The notes: a model not told the origin generated them from the letters alone. DNA of 64,000 bases from Lasiosphaeria ovina (GCA_033439765.1 JAULSN010000002.1:620001-684000), one strand, 5' to 3'; shown: positions 43,134 through 55,788, counted from the stretch's first letter. Program-made: numbers and translations.

Positions 43134-43222
43134 CCCTCGCCCTTCGCCGTTCTCCCTCACCCTTTACCCTTCACCGCAAAAATGGGCTCTTTCTCTTTCT
43201 CTTTCTCTTTCTCTTTATAGCT
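43071..43222 (+). repeat. CT-rich microsatellite
   Basis: A (CT)n tract at about 43071-43130 and a second (TTTCTC)n tract at about 43190-43220. They generate spurious Leu/Ser open frames. Confidence 0.9.
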
Positions 43223-43329
43223 CCGAATTCCAACTATATATACCACCGGCCCTTGCCGTTGGTGTCATGTAGCAAGCTGAACGCCCCCTCAAACCCATTC
43301 TTCCGAGTCAACCTGCTGGCATGCTTCTC

Positions 43330-43721
43330 TCAGGACTTGCGGCCGAGGGTGTCCTTGTATCTGTTTAGATCATACAGTTGGAACTGATCTGCTTGCGAAC
43401 CCGGGGGGGAAACCCTTTGAAACATGTTCTCCACCCTCGCTGGACGGCCATCTGCGGTTTGAGCTTGCTGTAAAGCAGCTGTACCTTCTTCTCGCTGTAG
43501 TACTAGATATGGCACATCCTGGCATCTTGCGAGGGATCGTCGCAGGATTGCTCGTGCTTCCGACCCGGGTTTTGATCTTCAACCACTCCTGTTGCTAGCC
43601 TCTTCTTCTCCTTCGATGCGGCAGATGAGCTCGTTTCTGTCCCCGCTGCCCGATGCCCGCCGTCGGTATCGCCGGAGGCTTTGCTGGGGCCAGTATGCGC
43701 CCCTTTGTTCTTATCAGCCAT
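43330..43721 (-). CDS. Hypothetical polar protein, frame change or small intron near 43510
   Basis: The first frame from ATG 43721 reads MADKNKGAHTGPSKASGDTD and ends at 43503. The next frame (to 43330) continues as VPYLVLQREEGTAALQQAQT, then RVENMFQRVSPPGSQADQ. Both parts look coherent but do not share a frame, so this is either a pseudogene or a two-exon gene with an intron I cannot place. Charged, Ser/Gly-rich, no domain. Confidence 0.3.
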
Positions 43722-44739
43722 TGCTGGAGTGGGGAACGTGAGAACCCATTGTGCGATGTCTGGTTATTTATCACCAACAGAACGATCCCAAGGGTCAAGA
43801 CTCACCGCCGCTGCTGGCAATCCGAGAGACCGGAGGCCAGCGGCGAGCGGATAAGGCTGGCCAACCATCCACCAGCGCCTCGCGGCACGTGTGCGTGGAG
43901 TGTTCGTGTATAGACCAAGCGAGCGCGTGAATCTTGTGAAACGTATCGAAGCTTGATCGATTCTCTGTTGGCCGGCTCGATATTCTTATCTTGTCGACGT
44001 CAACTGGCCCAGCGGAGCCTTGACGACGAACTCATCGAGTAGTGGGATGAATTACGATTTCCCAAGCACTAGTTTGCATTCTTCATGAATCTTGACTGTC
44101 AGATGAGACAGAATACGCTACCAATCATCTAGCGAGTGGAGAAGTCGTGCCTTTGAAAGTGTCCTGTCATGGGTTGACTCGCTGAGTGGGTGCCTGGTAT
44201 GCAGACGATCGGTTTGGACTCCCGGGTCAGACATCAGTTGACACACGTGAACTTGGACAGAGAGGTGACGACATTGGTGCAAATCGTGATGATTCTGGGT
44301 CAAGTTTTGCCTTCCCTGAAAAAATTGCGGGCCTATCTCCTTGCCGACAGCCGCTTGCTCCTGCTGTCTTGTCGCCCCCCCGAAATTTTTAATATCCCCG
44401 TCCTGGTAATTAACACCGAGGACTCCCCAACGAAAAAGAAGATGAAAAGAAAAGAAAGTAAAAAAGAGCCCTATTGGTAAACCTGCGCCGTGCCATGCTG
44501 TGTATGAAAAAATGTAGATGGAAATGCTACCCAGTTGTTGCAGATATAATCCTTTTCTCCTGTTGCTCTACCAGTGGTAAACCCGCACTCGTCCTGGTCG
44601 GTTGATGATATTTGCCTGATATATGTTTCTCGCGGGCGAGGGGGGTGCGGTAGATCCTCCGTTTCGGATTGCTTTGCTCAAGGTCTTCTGCTCCAAGTCT
44701 TGATGCTCAAAAACTCTTCTTCTCGTTTGCAACGGATGC
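43722..44739. other. Intergenic, no gene seen
   Basis: No supported coding region. A-rich stretch near 44430-44470. Confidence 0.4.
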
Positions 44740-45264
44740 CTACTGGCACCAGCAGGCAGGCCATTGGCAGGATGCGCCAAGCTTGCAGTGGAAGCCCGAG
44801 TCGTTGCAGTAGGCCTGGACATTGCTCGCCGTGCACAAAGCTTCTGTCAAGCTGTCCCGGCAGCGGGGTGAGCCATAGTTCTGTGCCGAGGCTTTGGCGG
44901 TGGTGTTGCTGGCCGACGTCGTGGTCTTGATACTGCCGGCCGCCGGGTCGGGTGAGGCCTCGACGGGTGCGGCGAGGGCTCCTGGAGCCGAGAGCAGCAG
45001 TGCGCCTGCAACGATGAGGCTGAGAATGGACTGGTGGAACAAGGTACAGGGGTTAGTACATGTGTGTTTCCAGGCATCTGTGTGGCAAAGCAGGCGACCA
45101 GGTTAATGGGCCGAGAGAGAAGGTGTGGCGCCCGCGAAGCAGGGCCGTGGATTGCAGAGAACAAAAGGGGGCCACGACATTGATAGGAGATGGCGAGGGA
45201 GAGGGCGACCAGAACAAGGTACACTTGCTCTGCTGGGCTTGATCACACTGTTACTTACCTTCAT
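44740..45264 (-). CDS. Small secreted cysteine-rich protein
   Basis: Exon 1 is only ATG AAG (45264-45259). The intron 45258-45031 runs GTAAGT...CACCAG, and exon 2 is 45030-44740, giving 98 residues. The spliced start MKSILSLIVAGALLLSAPG is a textbook signal peptide, probably cut after ALA at about residue 21-22. The mature part is a short Pro/Ala/Ser/Thr spacer, then a C-terminal domain with seven Cys spaced X8, X8, X6, X5, X4, X1 (from SPRC to ACWCQ). The unspliced frame opens only from a TTG, which supports the splice. Candidate effector, antimicrobial or wall-associated protein; no named family fits. Confidence 0.65.
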
Positions 45265-48237
45265 ATTCGCTGCCAGTGGTGGAATTGGTTCGCGGCCGGT
45301 AAGGTGAGTGATGGATCCCGAGAAAGGAGATCGACGAGGAATGGAGATCACTCGGTTGGGGTGAGTGGCGGTGTTAAGTATCTTTCTTGGCGCCCTGGTG
45401 ATGGAGAGTTATAGGATTGAGGTCGGTAAGGGGGTTGGATGCCTTCCGGAGTGAGATTCCACAGCGATCGTGATTCAGGGGGGCTTGCTCAAGACTGGTT
45501 CAGGTCCGATCGGTGATAGCAGGACCGGGCGAGGATCTTATACTATCTGAGTGGAAAGCCCGGTGGGAAAAGATCGGATAGAGTGGCGGAGAAAGGGGCT
45601 AGACGTCGTCCGTCAACCCCGGTGTCACGTTCTGGGTTCCAGTACTTTCGTCTATCCAAGGAAGGGGAGTAAATCCAAAGTCATCCCTCAAAGTCTTGGT
45701 CAGTCGCTTCTCCGGTGGTGGCGTGTCGCACCGGATGCGACGAGGGTCAGCAGTCGATATCCAAAAATGCCTGAAGCGAGCGAGGCCACAGCAAGATGAC
45801 GGCGGTTATACCAATCTCGGGCGGCCAAGACCGAACCGGGAAAGCAAGCGGCGCCACTCCTGGGATTTTAAAAAGGGCAAGTTGTAGTCGGCGGGCGGAG
45901 GGAGTGTACGTATGTGTGTGTCGAGGGCAGGAAGAAGCAGAGACGGCCAACTCCCGAGATGTGTGACTGACTGCCTGCGGCGGCTGCTGCAATGGAATGC
46001 AACTCGGGCTACAGTTCAGGCGGGGGCTGATTGTGATGGTGTGTAACCTGGACCCTGGGTTTGGCTGCGGGAGGGTGGGATGGCCAGGAGGGGTGCATCC
46101 ATGGATCCGAGGGCTAGAAGCGAGGGAATGGAGGGAAGAGCAAGTGACGAGCAGCCAGATGGCGGATCTCTGAGCGAGGCAAGAGCCTCAATTAAGGAGC
46201 GGGCAGTCCGGCGACACGCTAGCAACGCTCACGCAGGCCCCAGGCAGCTCGTTCCTGGGTATGGTTGCAGCGGGGTATGCACTGTGTGGTGGACTAAAAT
46301 GGAAGACACACTGGGTGGTGACTGAGGTCGGGATGGGCAGTAGGCATGGGGGTGGCACACGGGAGACGGGAAACGAAAGGAGCAAAGCTGGCCCTGGATC
46401 GGCAACAACCCGGCCGCCCTCCAACTAACAGCTCTTTCACGGCGGGATGAGACGAGTCGCAGGCAGCAAGTAGCAAGCAGCAAACAGCAGGTCAGAGATA
46501 GCAGACGAAGGTGCTGGCAGCGTGACTGGCAGGGTTTTAACTTGAAGCACTGAATGGAACGCCGCGTCCATTAAGTGGCAATCAAATGAATATTACCACC
46601 AATGCATACCGATTACACGACGTCGGCTCGCCCAGAAGTTGCGATCCACGGGTTATGGGTGCTATTATAGAACACCGCTTGGCCGTCTACGGCCAAGCTT
46701 GGCCAGACGCGGAGGCAAGCGAGCGCTGCCATGCTCCGTTCTCGATTTGTACGGGGGGGAAGGATCAGGAACTAGCCCGTCGATCATGCCCCTCCCGTCT
46801 TCCATTCTCCATTCCTCATTCTCCGCAAGCATCTTGCCCCATTGGGGTTTTGGGGTGTTCAACTTCAGCCGGCTCGGCCAATCAGCGGCAGCTGCTTGCT
46901 GCGTTGCCGCACTACCGAGACAGAATTTTAGACACTGTCGTCTTGGCCAAAGTCGAGTGCAAGAGCCGAATGGATCGCTCCAGACAGGGAGCATGGCTGC
47001 TGGTTGGGGATGCAATAAGGTAGATGGGTGGAAAGATGGAGAGAGAAAGAGATGGGTGGCCAAGGCCAGTTCGGCTTGTGCAGATCCGCCGAATGAGACG
47101 CCGTCCCGGGGCCTGAAGCTCTTCTCAGCACTGGAGCCATGTCCCGTGTTGCGGTCCAATCGCCGCCCCGGACGTATAGTGCTCATTAATTTATCCGCAT
47201 TCATCCGCACTCGAGCCCAGAGCAGAGACGCGAATTAATAGGTAAGGTGGCCAGCGCTGCGAGAACGTGGTCTGGATGTGCTGCGGATACACGCTCGTGT
47301 GTGCGCTCACCCAGCCTCCGGCGGGAATCCCTGACCAAAACTTATTCCTGGATGCCCAGTCCTGTGCTTTTTCCCCATTGCTCGACGCAGCACGAGGGGC
47401 GATGCGGAACGGGAGGGAATGCACGTCTTGTTTCTTCTGGTTTGCTACCACGCCTACGGCGCTGGGCCAGTTGTCGGTTCCGAGCCGAGTCGGGATGGAG
47501 GAAAACTTTTCCTGTTCTATTAATACTGCATGAAAAACCGGGAAGGCTGGGCCTTGATATATTGTTGCGCTGCCTATATGACGACAGAGGGGGTTGTTTG
47601 CATTTATGCTGTGTTCGGAATGGCTAGCGCGGGTGCATTGCAGCGGGATATGGGGCCTCTCGTGGCAGTCCATCGATGGCCTGGCTATCCTCGGGTCTCC
47701 TGTGGCAAAAAGGGGTAAGACGACCATGCCTTGCTCATCCATTTGATTCTTTGTGGCCACGTTTACCTCTAAAGTAGATCCCCGATTGATTATGGTCCTC
47801 TAACATGATCACCAGACTGAGGTGCCCGGATTCAGCGACTTGTAGAACCGTGTTCTCGTTCAGTCCTCGAGGTTCCCGACTTGGTCAAGAGTTAGTTCAA
47901 TATCCTGAGAGGAACGTATCTTTCTTTCGGTGGTCACGCGTCAGTCTGGTCGGCAGTTTGCACCTGGAACGAGATGTAGCAACTAGGGTGCCTTGGTGAA
48001 ACTGGACAAGGAGGTTGAAGGACCTCGTCCCGCTGCTGTGTCTAATCAGAGAATAATCAGCAGTTTGAAAGCTGCCGTGAATTCCCGGTCCGTGGGACGC
48101 AAAGGTAGCCCGAACAACAACTGACAATAGAAAGAATGAGAACTTGATCATGAATCATGAACAAAAAACAACGTTTGCCTCCCTTCCCGGTAACTCAAAA
48201 GTGCCACCCAAACTAACAATGACTTGGTCCTCGGAGC
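45265..48237. other. Long intergenic region, no gene supported
   Basis: About 3 kb. Open frames such as 46665-47210 (minus) and 47191-47760 (minus) overlap others on the opposite strand, and none shows motifs or splice structure. The left part contains the promoter of the secreted protein. Confidence 0.4.
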
Positions 48238-49558
48238 CTACCAATGCTTCACTCGACAATTTCCCCTGTCCTCGCCGCCAGTCTTTAGGCAATCCAGACA
48301 CACCCAAAGCTTCCAGCTCCAAGCCCCTCCGAGGGCCAGAGCCAACCGCTTGGCGAGATGGACCCCGTCGCCATACTGCATGCTGTCGCAGGCACACCGG
48401 TGGCGGGTGCACATCTCGAAGAAAAGCATTGGGTTGTCGCGTGCCTGGCCTGCCACGTCGAGGGCGCGGGTGATGATGGCCGAGAACGAGTCTGTCTCGT
48501 ACTGGGGGCGCCAGGGGGACAGGTTGTAAAAGTCGAGCAGCGCCATGTAGTTGCCGATGGCAAGCGCTGCATTGGGGCATGTCGGACGAGTCTCGGGCTC
48601 CGGGCCGTAAAAGGCGAGCTGCGTCGTGACCTTCGACACAGGCTCCATGAGCGCGTTGTGAATTTCCCGGCGCAGTCGGGCTTTCCGGCGGGCAATCTCG
48701 CCTGTCGTTGGAATTCAACAGAAAGTGTTCTGCCGTCAGCATCTCTCACTATCCCCCTCGCATTCCATCATTGACTAGCTTAGACTTCTTAGACGCAAAA
48801 CTCAAATACATACCGTGAAGGTCATGGCGTAACAGCTCGTGGTCTGGAGGAATCGGCAGCTCCAGGCCGTACTCGGTCTCATCCTTCAGCAGCTGGCGGT
48901 GCATCAGGAGAATATCCCAGCTCAGCTGGGCGAACTGCATTGGCAGATCGAGAACGTATGCAAAGAGGAGCAAGTTGCAGCGGCCGAGCAGACCAGCATA
49001 TTCGGGGTCTTCCCGACGCTCGGCAGCTCGCTGCAGCCACAAGACGCCGTAGGGCATCAAGGCAGGCGCGCAGTCGTACTTGTCAACCAGGCCGGCTAGC
49101 GAGAGCAAGTCAGCCGTCGCCGGCAAGAACGGGATGGCATCGGCGCGGTGGTGGATCACGTTGGCAAGAATGGCAAAGACCTTGCCGTCGTCTTCGGGTA
49201 GGGTGATTGGGAAGGGGCGTGGCGAGTCGAGAGCTCGGAACGCTTCGCCCTCGGCCATGGGGCTTCCGAGCATGGCGGAGAAGACGGGACTGACGAGACA
49301 GAGGACCGACGACGAGACTCGGAGGTTGATCTCGTCGACTTCGTGCACGGCATCGAGGCCCAGCTCTGTCGTCGGCAAAGGCATGCAGGCATCTTCAGTT
49401 GGGTCGACACGGCTGCAGGTAGCCGATGTAGGGGCGGGGCTCCATGGTTCGACTTCGGGCTGCTTCCCGCGAGGGGACTCGACAGATTCCGCGATAGGAG
49501 CGGGGAAGCAGAGAAGGACGTCGCCCTTGGGGTCGACGAGCTGCATCGTCGCCGCCAT
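48238..49558 (-). CDS. BTB/POZ-domain protein
   Basis: Exon 1 49558-48814, intron 48813-48702 (GTATGT...GACAG), exon 2 48701-48238; 402 residues. Residues ~70-190 form a fungal BTB fold: INLRVSSSVLCLVSPVFSAM, then FPITLPEDDGKVFAILANVI and LAGLVDKYDCAPALMPYGV. The C-terminal half is helical with several Cys (FFEMCTRHRCACDS, VCLDCLKTGGED). The N-terminal 60 residues are a polar leader. BTB domains mediate dimerisation and often recruit partners to Cul3 ligases; this stand-alone fungal type has no assigned role. Confidence 0.8.
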
Positions 49559-50478
49559 CAGTTCAACAGAAGCCGGTATCAGACAGCCATATCACTCTAG
49601 GTTGGAGTTGAAGTCGGCCAGTCCCGGAAACGTGAGATAAGACGAGCAGCCAGGACGGGCAGAAGGCAGAACCTAAGATAGGTAGGTATGCAAAGGATAC
49701 CTAGGTCGATAGGCCATGTTGGGTCCACATTAATAATGAGCTGGTGCAGCGCCAGCAAATGCATCGTGCTTTTGATCCAGTCGTCGGTGGTCTTGCCTAG
49801 GGGCTGACATGATTGGGCTGCGACGTTCAGCCTCAAGATGCGGTGATGCACGTAAGAGGGGTGTGAGGCGCCCATCCCGACATTGGTGCCCGATCATTGT
49901 CGACCTACGGGAGTCGGGGGCCATAAACGCGGCTTTCGTGTCTCGCAGCGTTGCAGCGGCCGTGGCGTGATTCCCGTCAAATGGAGGTTCAACGTGAGCG
50001 ATGGGGAACTGACTGGGCGTCTAAAACTCAATTAATGCGGGCAAGGGCGACGGGAAGGCCCCAAAACTGAGGCGCATCCGCCTCGTTTCCACACCGCACA
50101 GCGGCGATAGGTCGTCCAAAGGCGCAGGCACGATGCACCGATATGCACCTTCAGCCTTAAAAATGGGCAAGTGCCAATCAGGTCGGCAACTCGACAATTT
50201 TGTGCCACAGACGCTATCAACGAACGCCCCAAGAATAACACCTCAATCCTGTCCTGATCACCAACAATACTGACCCAGAGATTTAATATTGGCAATGTTA
50301 TGAGAGTCAGGTTTCCACTGGTTTATTCCTAGAACATTCATAGGCATGAACGGAAATCATTGTCTCCGGCTCAGAGGACTGTGTTAGGGTTAGGGTATTG
50401 TGTCTCTATCTCAGTCAGGTACCCCGCACTTGACAGCACCTAGCAAGGGAAGCTGTAGATAGCTGTGGAAGGATGGAT
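49559..50478. other. Intergenic, no gene seen
   Basis: Promoter of the BTB gene and spacer up to the retrotransposon. Two TTAGGG units at 50384-50395. Confidence 0.4.
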
Positions 50479-50483
50479 GGACG

Positions 50484-50701
50484 TTTCAGAAGCCAAAGCA
50501 TGCAAAAGCAGTCAAAACAGAGGGTATTCCAAGTGTGTGTATTCCGTTGTGTAGAAGGAAGAAAAGCTCTTCGCCCTGCAGGCCGGGGACCAGTGTAGAG
50601 CCTGTGGAAAAGGCGGTCTAATTAGGTGCCCTGTGCGCACCCTGCCCGGCCCCTGCCCGGACCCTCAAGACCATGCCAAATCCAGTATGGCCTTTCTAAC
50701 A
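50484..50701 (-). repeat. 3' LTR of the copia element
   Basis: 218 bp. In element orientation it begins TGTTAGAAAGG and ends TTCTGAAA. Identical by eye to the other LTR. Confidence 0.92.
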
Positions 50702-50804
50702 CACCCCCTCAGTTGAAGCTATTCCCGGCTTCAACTGCCCAAAGTAACCGCATGTAAAAGTAAACACACAAAATCCTTCCTTCCTTTCCGTGCCCTGAGG
50801 GCAT

Positions 50805-53800
50805 TCACAACTCCCCAGGCAAATCCAAATGCCCAACCGGGGTTCCTTCCTCTTGCCTTCTAGCCACCAACTGCCGTGACACGTCCTGCAGGTTCATCTG
50901 ATGCACGAACTCCGTGAAGGCGTTGTTTTGTAGTGCCTTCGTCAGGCCGTCAGCGATCATTTCTGCGCTCTTCGTGTACACTGCCTTCATATGCCCAAGC
51001 CTGTATTCCTGCCGCAGCCAGTGGTTGTGAATATCAACATGCCGAAGGTTCGTCTTCAACTGGGAGATCTCTTCTGTCAACAACCGAATAGTCATGCGGT
51101 TGTCACATTCGACGGTGATGCGGTGGTCCTCAAGGTTGACGTGTAGCTCCTTCAGCAGCCTGCTGATATACAGGGCTTCCTTTGTGGCCTGCGAGAGAGC
51201 AAGCAACTCCGCCTCGGTGGTTGAAGTCGTCACGGTGGCCTGTTTATTCGCCCTCCAGCCGATCATGCCCCCAAAAAGCTTCATGGCGTAGGCTTGTGAG
51301 CTCTTCCGGTCTACCGAGTTGTCCCCGAAGGAAGCGTCACTGGCCACCCTGAAGTCATCGTCGCCTCCGAACTGTAGGGCTAGATGACTGGTGCGAAGTA
51401 GGTAGCCGAGGACCCGGTCAGCCGCCTTGTGGTGCTCCGGGCCGGGGTTGGTCGTGAAGCGAGAGAGCCGGGAGACGGCGAAAGCCACGTCCGGGCGAGT
51501 GATGACGGCGGTATACATGATGGAGCCGACCTTCCGCATATACCGTAGGATGTCGGCCTTCTTCGCGAGAGCTTCATAGGGTAACAGCTCCTCCCTCGCC
51601 ATAGGCGTGCTGGTGGGCGGTGCAGGTGATGTGTCGGCAAGGGCACCTATTTTGGTGATGTATGAAGACTGTGACAACCATAGGCGCCGCTTGGCCCTGT
51701 TACGGAGGATCTCAATGCCTAGGAACCACTGCAAATCATCCCCACCCGTAAGCTGGAAGCGGGCCTTGAGCTTCTCGATGACTTCGAGAGCTTCCTTCCT
51801 CTGTTGCTCCCTAAAGGCGAGGACGATGTCATCCACATAGAAGAAAATGATCACGCCGTTGTTGGTGAAGGCACACGGTTCGTGAGGGACGGGGCTATAG
51901 CCTAGGGTCGAGAGTGCCCCGGAGAGTGCCCTCTACCAAAGAAGTGGTGATCTCCTGAGTCCATATAGAGCCTTATTGAGCCTCAAAACGGTGCCCGGCT
52001 TCTTATGCCCCGGTGGCATGCGTATATAAACCTCCTCGTCTAGGGAGGCATTTACGAAGGCATTGACGGCGTTATACTACAGGAGCTCAAGGTCGAAGCG
52101 TATAGCTATCGCCATAATCGTACGGAAGGACCGGCCGGCTAGGGTTGTAGCGTAATTGCTTTCCGAGAGGTTCTTCGGCTGTTGATCTCCCCGGACAACC
52201 AGTCGGGCCTTGTATTTGACAAACCTTCCGTATTTATCGAACTTGTAGACGTATACCCACCTGTAGTCTAGGACCTTGATGCCTTTCAGGCCTCGTTGTA
52301 GGACCTCTACCCACGAACGCATCTCTATATGACTCTATAGATATGCCCTCTCTGCGTCCTCGAAGAGGTTCCCCATAGGGTGGTCCTTCAAGTCCCCGTA
52401 GTGACCCGGTGGGTCCGGGAGGTCCCGGCGGTGCATAGACAACGGGGTCTTCAGCAACCGTTCGACCTGTGCCCTCGTGAGGGTCTTCCTTCCTAGGGTC
52501 CCTACCCTGGAAGACAATATGCCTACATGGAAAGACCCATTCCAATACTCCTAAATACTGAGCTTGGCTACCCGGGTTTTCCCCGGATTAGCCCCCGGCC
52601 CGCATTCTGCCGTTATACTGAGCTTGGCTACCCGGGTTTCCCCAAGGTCGGCCCCCGGCCCGTATAATGTAATCGCCCCGGCTAGCATAGCTACAGGCGG
52701 CGACTATGGTGGTATAGGGAGCGACCCGCTGCCCTTCCCTCCTGCCGTATGGCTTCCGTATGGCTCAGGGACCTCCCTATACGCCACGATCTTATCCTCT
52801 ATAACGCCGTCGTCATCCTCTAGTATATTAGTAATATCCCTAACATCTTCCTAGTCCCCGGGGGTGGCTACCACTTCCTTAATATCAGGTTCCCTAACCG
52901 TAAGGGCCTCAAGGTGGTTCGCGAGGGCTGCAGGGTCCATTTCCCGGACGTCTTGCGCCAGGGTTTCCAGCTTGCCGTCAAATATAGTATTCTCGTCGAA
53001 GATGACGTCCCGGGTGACGATGACTGCATTCTTTGAAGGCACCCATACCCTATAGATATTGGTCGCTATGTAGCCGATGAGGTAGCCGATCCACGCCTTA
53101 GGCTCAAAACGCTTGAGGCGTTCTTCCTTATTTTGGGCCCTATCGGTCATCGCGTATGCCTTGCAGCCAAAGACCCGCAAGTGCCCTGAGTACGGAAGAG
53201 TATAGCCGTTGAAGAAGGAATACCAGGCCTGATAAGGAGTCTTCCAGTCATTCTGAGCGCGAGGCTGCCTATTGAGCAGGTAGACAGCCGTTCGAGAGAT
53301 CTCCCGCCACAATTTGTTCGGGAATGCGGCTCCCAAAGCGAGTGTAAGGGCTTTCTGCTTGACCAACGCCCCCGCCCTCTCGGCGGCACCGTTCTGTCCC
53401 TGTGTACGGGGCGCCGAGGGCTTCCAGACTAGGCCATGCCTCCTGAAGAAGTCCGTGAACTCTGCTGACTTGAGCTCGTTATCTAACTCGATGACCTTCG
53501 GTACGACTTTGTGTTGAACCCTCAACTCCTTGAAGAAGGCTTCCAAAATAGCAACAAGGGTCACGTGCTTCCGGTCGGTGGTATAAAAATCCCAGCTTAT
53601 ACCTATATAGCGGTCGGTCACTAGCATAAGGGAGTTATACTTCTTATCGTCAGGCTCCCAGTCATGAAAGTCAATCGCAAAGCAGTCCCCGGGCCGTTAA
53701 GGCTTGTCTTTTGGCTCTCGTTTGACCTATCGCTTTATTTTGGCCCGCGCGCATACGCTACACTCGACTATTTTGATGCCCTTGATGCGCACCCCCTAAG

Positions 53801-55700
53801 CTATGTTGACGAGTCTTTCCAGGGCGCCGGGGCCCGGGTGGCCCATACGCAGGTGCCAGATTTCGGCGCTCACGCTCCGGGGCTTCCTTTTGGTATAGGA
53901 ATTGAACCGGTTCCTTCTCGTGAAGAAGGCGGCCCTACTCAGGTCTTCCGGAATATGCTCAATGACGAATTGGTCGTGCCGGGCCTGCAGCACGCATACT
54001 ACCGATTGATCCGTCATGCGGCGTAGGTAGGTGGGGTCCCCGCTATTATCCCAGTGCATGCCTCTCTCATATAGGCGCCGCAGTAACACCAGGTTGCATA
54101 CGATACCTTCACACAGGGCCACATTATACAGCCTCAGGACCTTCTTTCCTCCGAATGCATTACTGACTTGCAGGTCCACCTCGCCGTATACAGTGATAGG
54201 GATCTTGTGGTCCCCAGCCCACACGAATTCCCCCGCGAGGGCGTGCCGAATATTAAGGAAGCGGCTGACTTGGTTGAAGATATGTATTATAGAGCCTGAG
54301 TCCAGTATTGCCGAGTACTTGAGAGGGTATTCGTTCATCGAGAAGGCTACGTGCTATACGGCGAATGAGGCATTGACCTTACCTACGCAGCGTACTAGTC
54401 AATCTTCCTCCGGGGCGTCCTCTACTACAGTGGCGGGCTCTGGTGCCCGGCTCGAGGCTCTGGACTTCGGGGCCCTGCTCGGCTCTCGGGGCCTGCTTAC
54501 GCTTCCTCTCCGAGGCAGGTCTCCCTTGACCTTCTTCCTCAGGGCCTCGACTTCCTTCCTCAGAGCGTCATCTGCCTGTAAAACCGCCTCTGCCCGGTTC
54601 CTGCGCTCCTTCGAGGGGTTCCATTTTGCCCAGGCCTTCTCAGGGAAAAGGAACCAACAGTCTTCCAAGGTATGGGGATTCGAGTATACCCTACACCCTG
54701 ACTAGCTGCCTCCGGTGTATTTCCGCTTTCTCGGGCCCGGTGCCTTCCCTTCCTCGGGGCTGTCAGTATCCTGGTTACCGTATATTACGCCGAAGGACCC
54801 TTTCGTGAACCGTGAGGGCTTCTTCGTTGCCTCCTGTGCCCTGACCTCCTAGTTGAACGCGTTCACCAGGTCCCGGTAGTCAAGGGTCCCCGCATCGATG
54901 TTCTTTTGGTTCATCAGGCGGTAGGTAGCACACCAGTGAGTCCACCCTACCTCCCTAATCGCCGTCTCGAAATCGTCATACCAGGTGGCCGGTGCCTGCG
55001 CCTCAGGGACCTTCTTGGCCTTGGCCTTCTGCAGGGCTTCCTCCCAGTGGCTGATCCATGCTTTCCACGACTTCGGGGGCTTCGAGAGAGGGAGAACTGC
55101 TTGCTTGTAGGCGGTCCTCGCCTTCCCTGCATCGTTCGAAGAAGTGGTTCTCGCCTGTGCCTGTAGATTTGCATACCACCTGGTGATCGTCTCTGTGGGC
55201 TCGCACGCAACTGTGTATAGGTGCGCCGAGACAGTCTCATTCACCCAGTCCTTGAGGGCAGCAAGTGCCCTGCGCTCTGTCTCGTAGTCCTTCATGTCTG
55301 TGTTGTACAGGGCGAGGCTCTGCGAGTAGACCTTGTTGTCCTTGTCTGACAGGTCCGCTAGGCATGTGGCCGGGAGGTGGTCTTCGTTAGCTGTTGGTTC
55401 AGCGACCTGTATTTCGGGTTGCGGGTTGTCGGGGTCCGGAGCAACACCCGGCGTGTTGCCCCGGGTCACCGAGGCGGCCCTCGCGGCGGCCTGGGTCCTC
55501 CTCTTCTTCGCTTCCTTGCTCATCGAGAACACTGCGAATGAGGGCTTCTTCGGCTTCTGTTGGAAGTCCCCGCGGTCCTCAGAGGTAGGGTCGATGAGGG
55601 ACCAAAGGTCGGCCGCAACGGCCTTGCTGATGAATGTGTTGTTCCAAGCCTGCCAGTCATCCGAGCCCTCGAGGGCGACTGTCTTCTCTTTTGTTGTCAT
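50805..55700 (-). pseudogene. Copia gag-pol polyprotein, one frame with 13 stops
   Basis: ATG 55700 (MTTKEKTVALEG) to the stop ending at 50805 is exactly 1632 codons, with all recognisable parts in one frame. In order they are gag (SDDWQAWNNTFISKAV...), protease (AILDSGS), the HHCC zinc finger (EIWHLRMGHPG...CSVC), integrase catalytic core (AIDFHD, ELDNELKS, GAAERAGALVK), reverse transcriptase (YGRFVKYKARLVVRG, FFYVDDIVLAF) and RNase H (VASDASFGDNS, TSTTEAELLALS). Stops fall at 54851, 54704, 54401, 54356, 53798, 53729, 53699, 52853, 52706, 52553, 52337, 52079 and 51935 (first base). Eleven are TAG, one TGA (54401) and one TAA (53699). At several (LL*YNAVNAF, LLW*RAL) the family has Gln. Confidence 0.88.
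52555..52680 (-). repeat. 60-bp tandem duplication in copia pol
   Basis: Positions 52561-52620 and 52621-52680 are near copies (AGCTTGGCTACCCGGGTTT start), in the linker between integrase and reverse transcriptase. The length is a multiple of three, so the frame is kept. Confidence 0.75.
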
Positions 55701-55788
55701 GTGGTTTTCCGGGCGCGGTGCGCGTGGACTGCTCTGTCGGTATAGAGGCTTCAATAGATGTTTGTTGTTGTATTGGGGAATGCAGCTT

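Noticed and set aside
43037..43387. Ser/Leu/Phe-rich plus-strand ORF
   Set aside because: Reads through CT microsatellites.
46665..47210. Overlapping ORFs on both strands at 46.6-47.8 kb
   Set aside because: Both strands open by chance in GC-rich DNA; no recognisable protein features.
50384..50395. Two TTAGGG units suggesting an interstitial telomere
   Set aside because: Only two units, expected by chance, with no further degenerate units around them.
50805..54851. Reassignment of UAG to glutamine in the retrotransposon
   Set aside because: One stop is TGA and one TAA, the centre also shows general CpA-to-TpA drift, and host genes end with ordinary stops including TAG; RIP is the simpler explanation.
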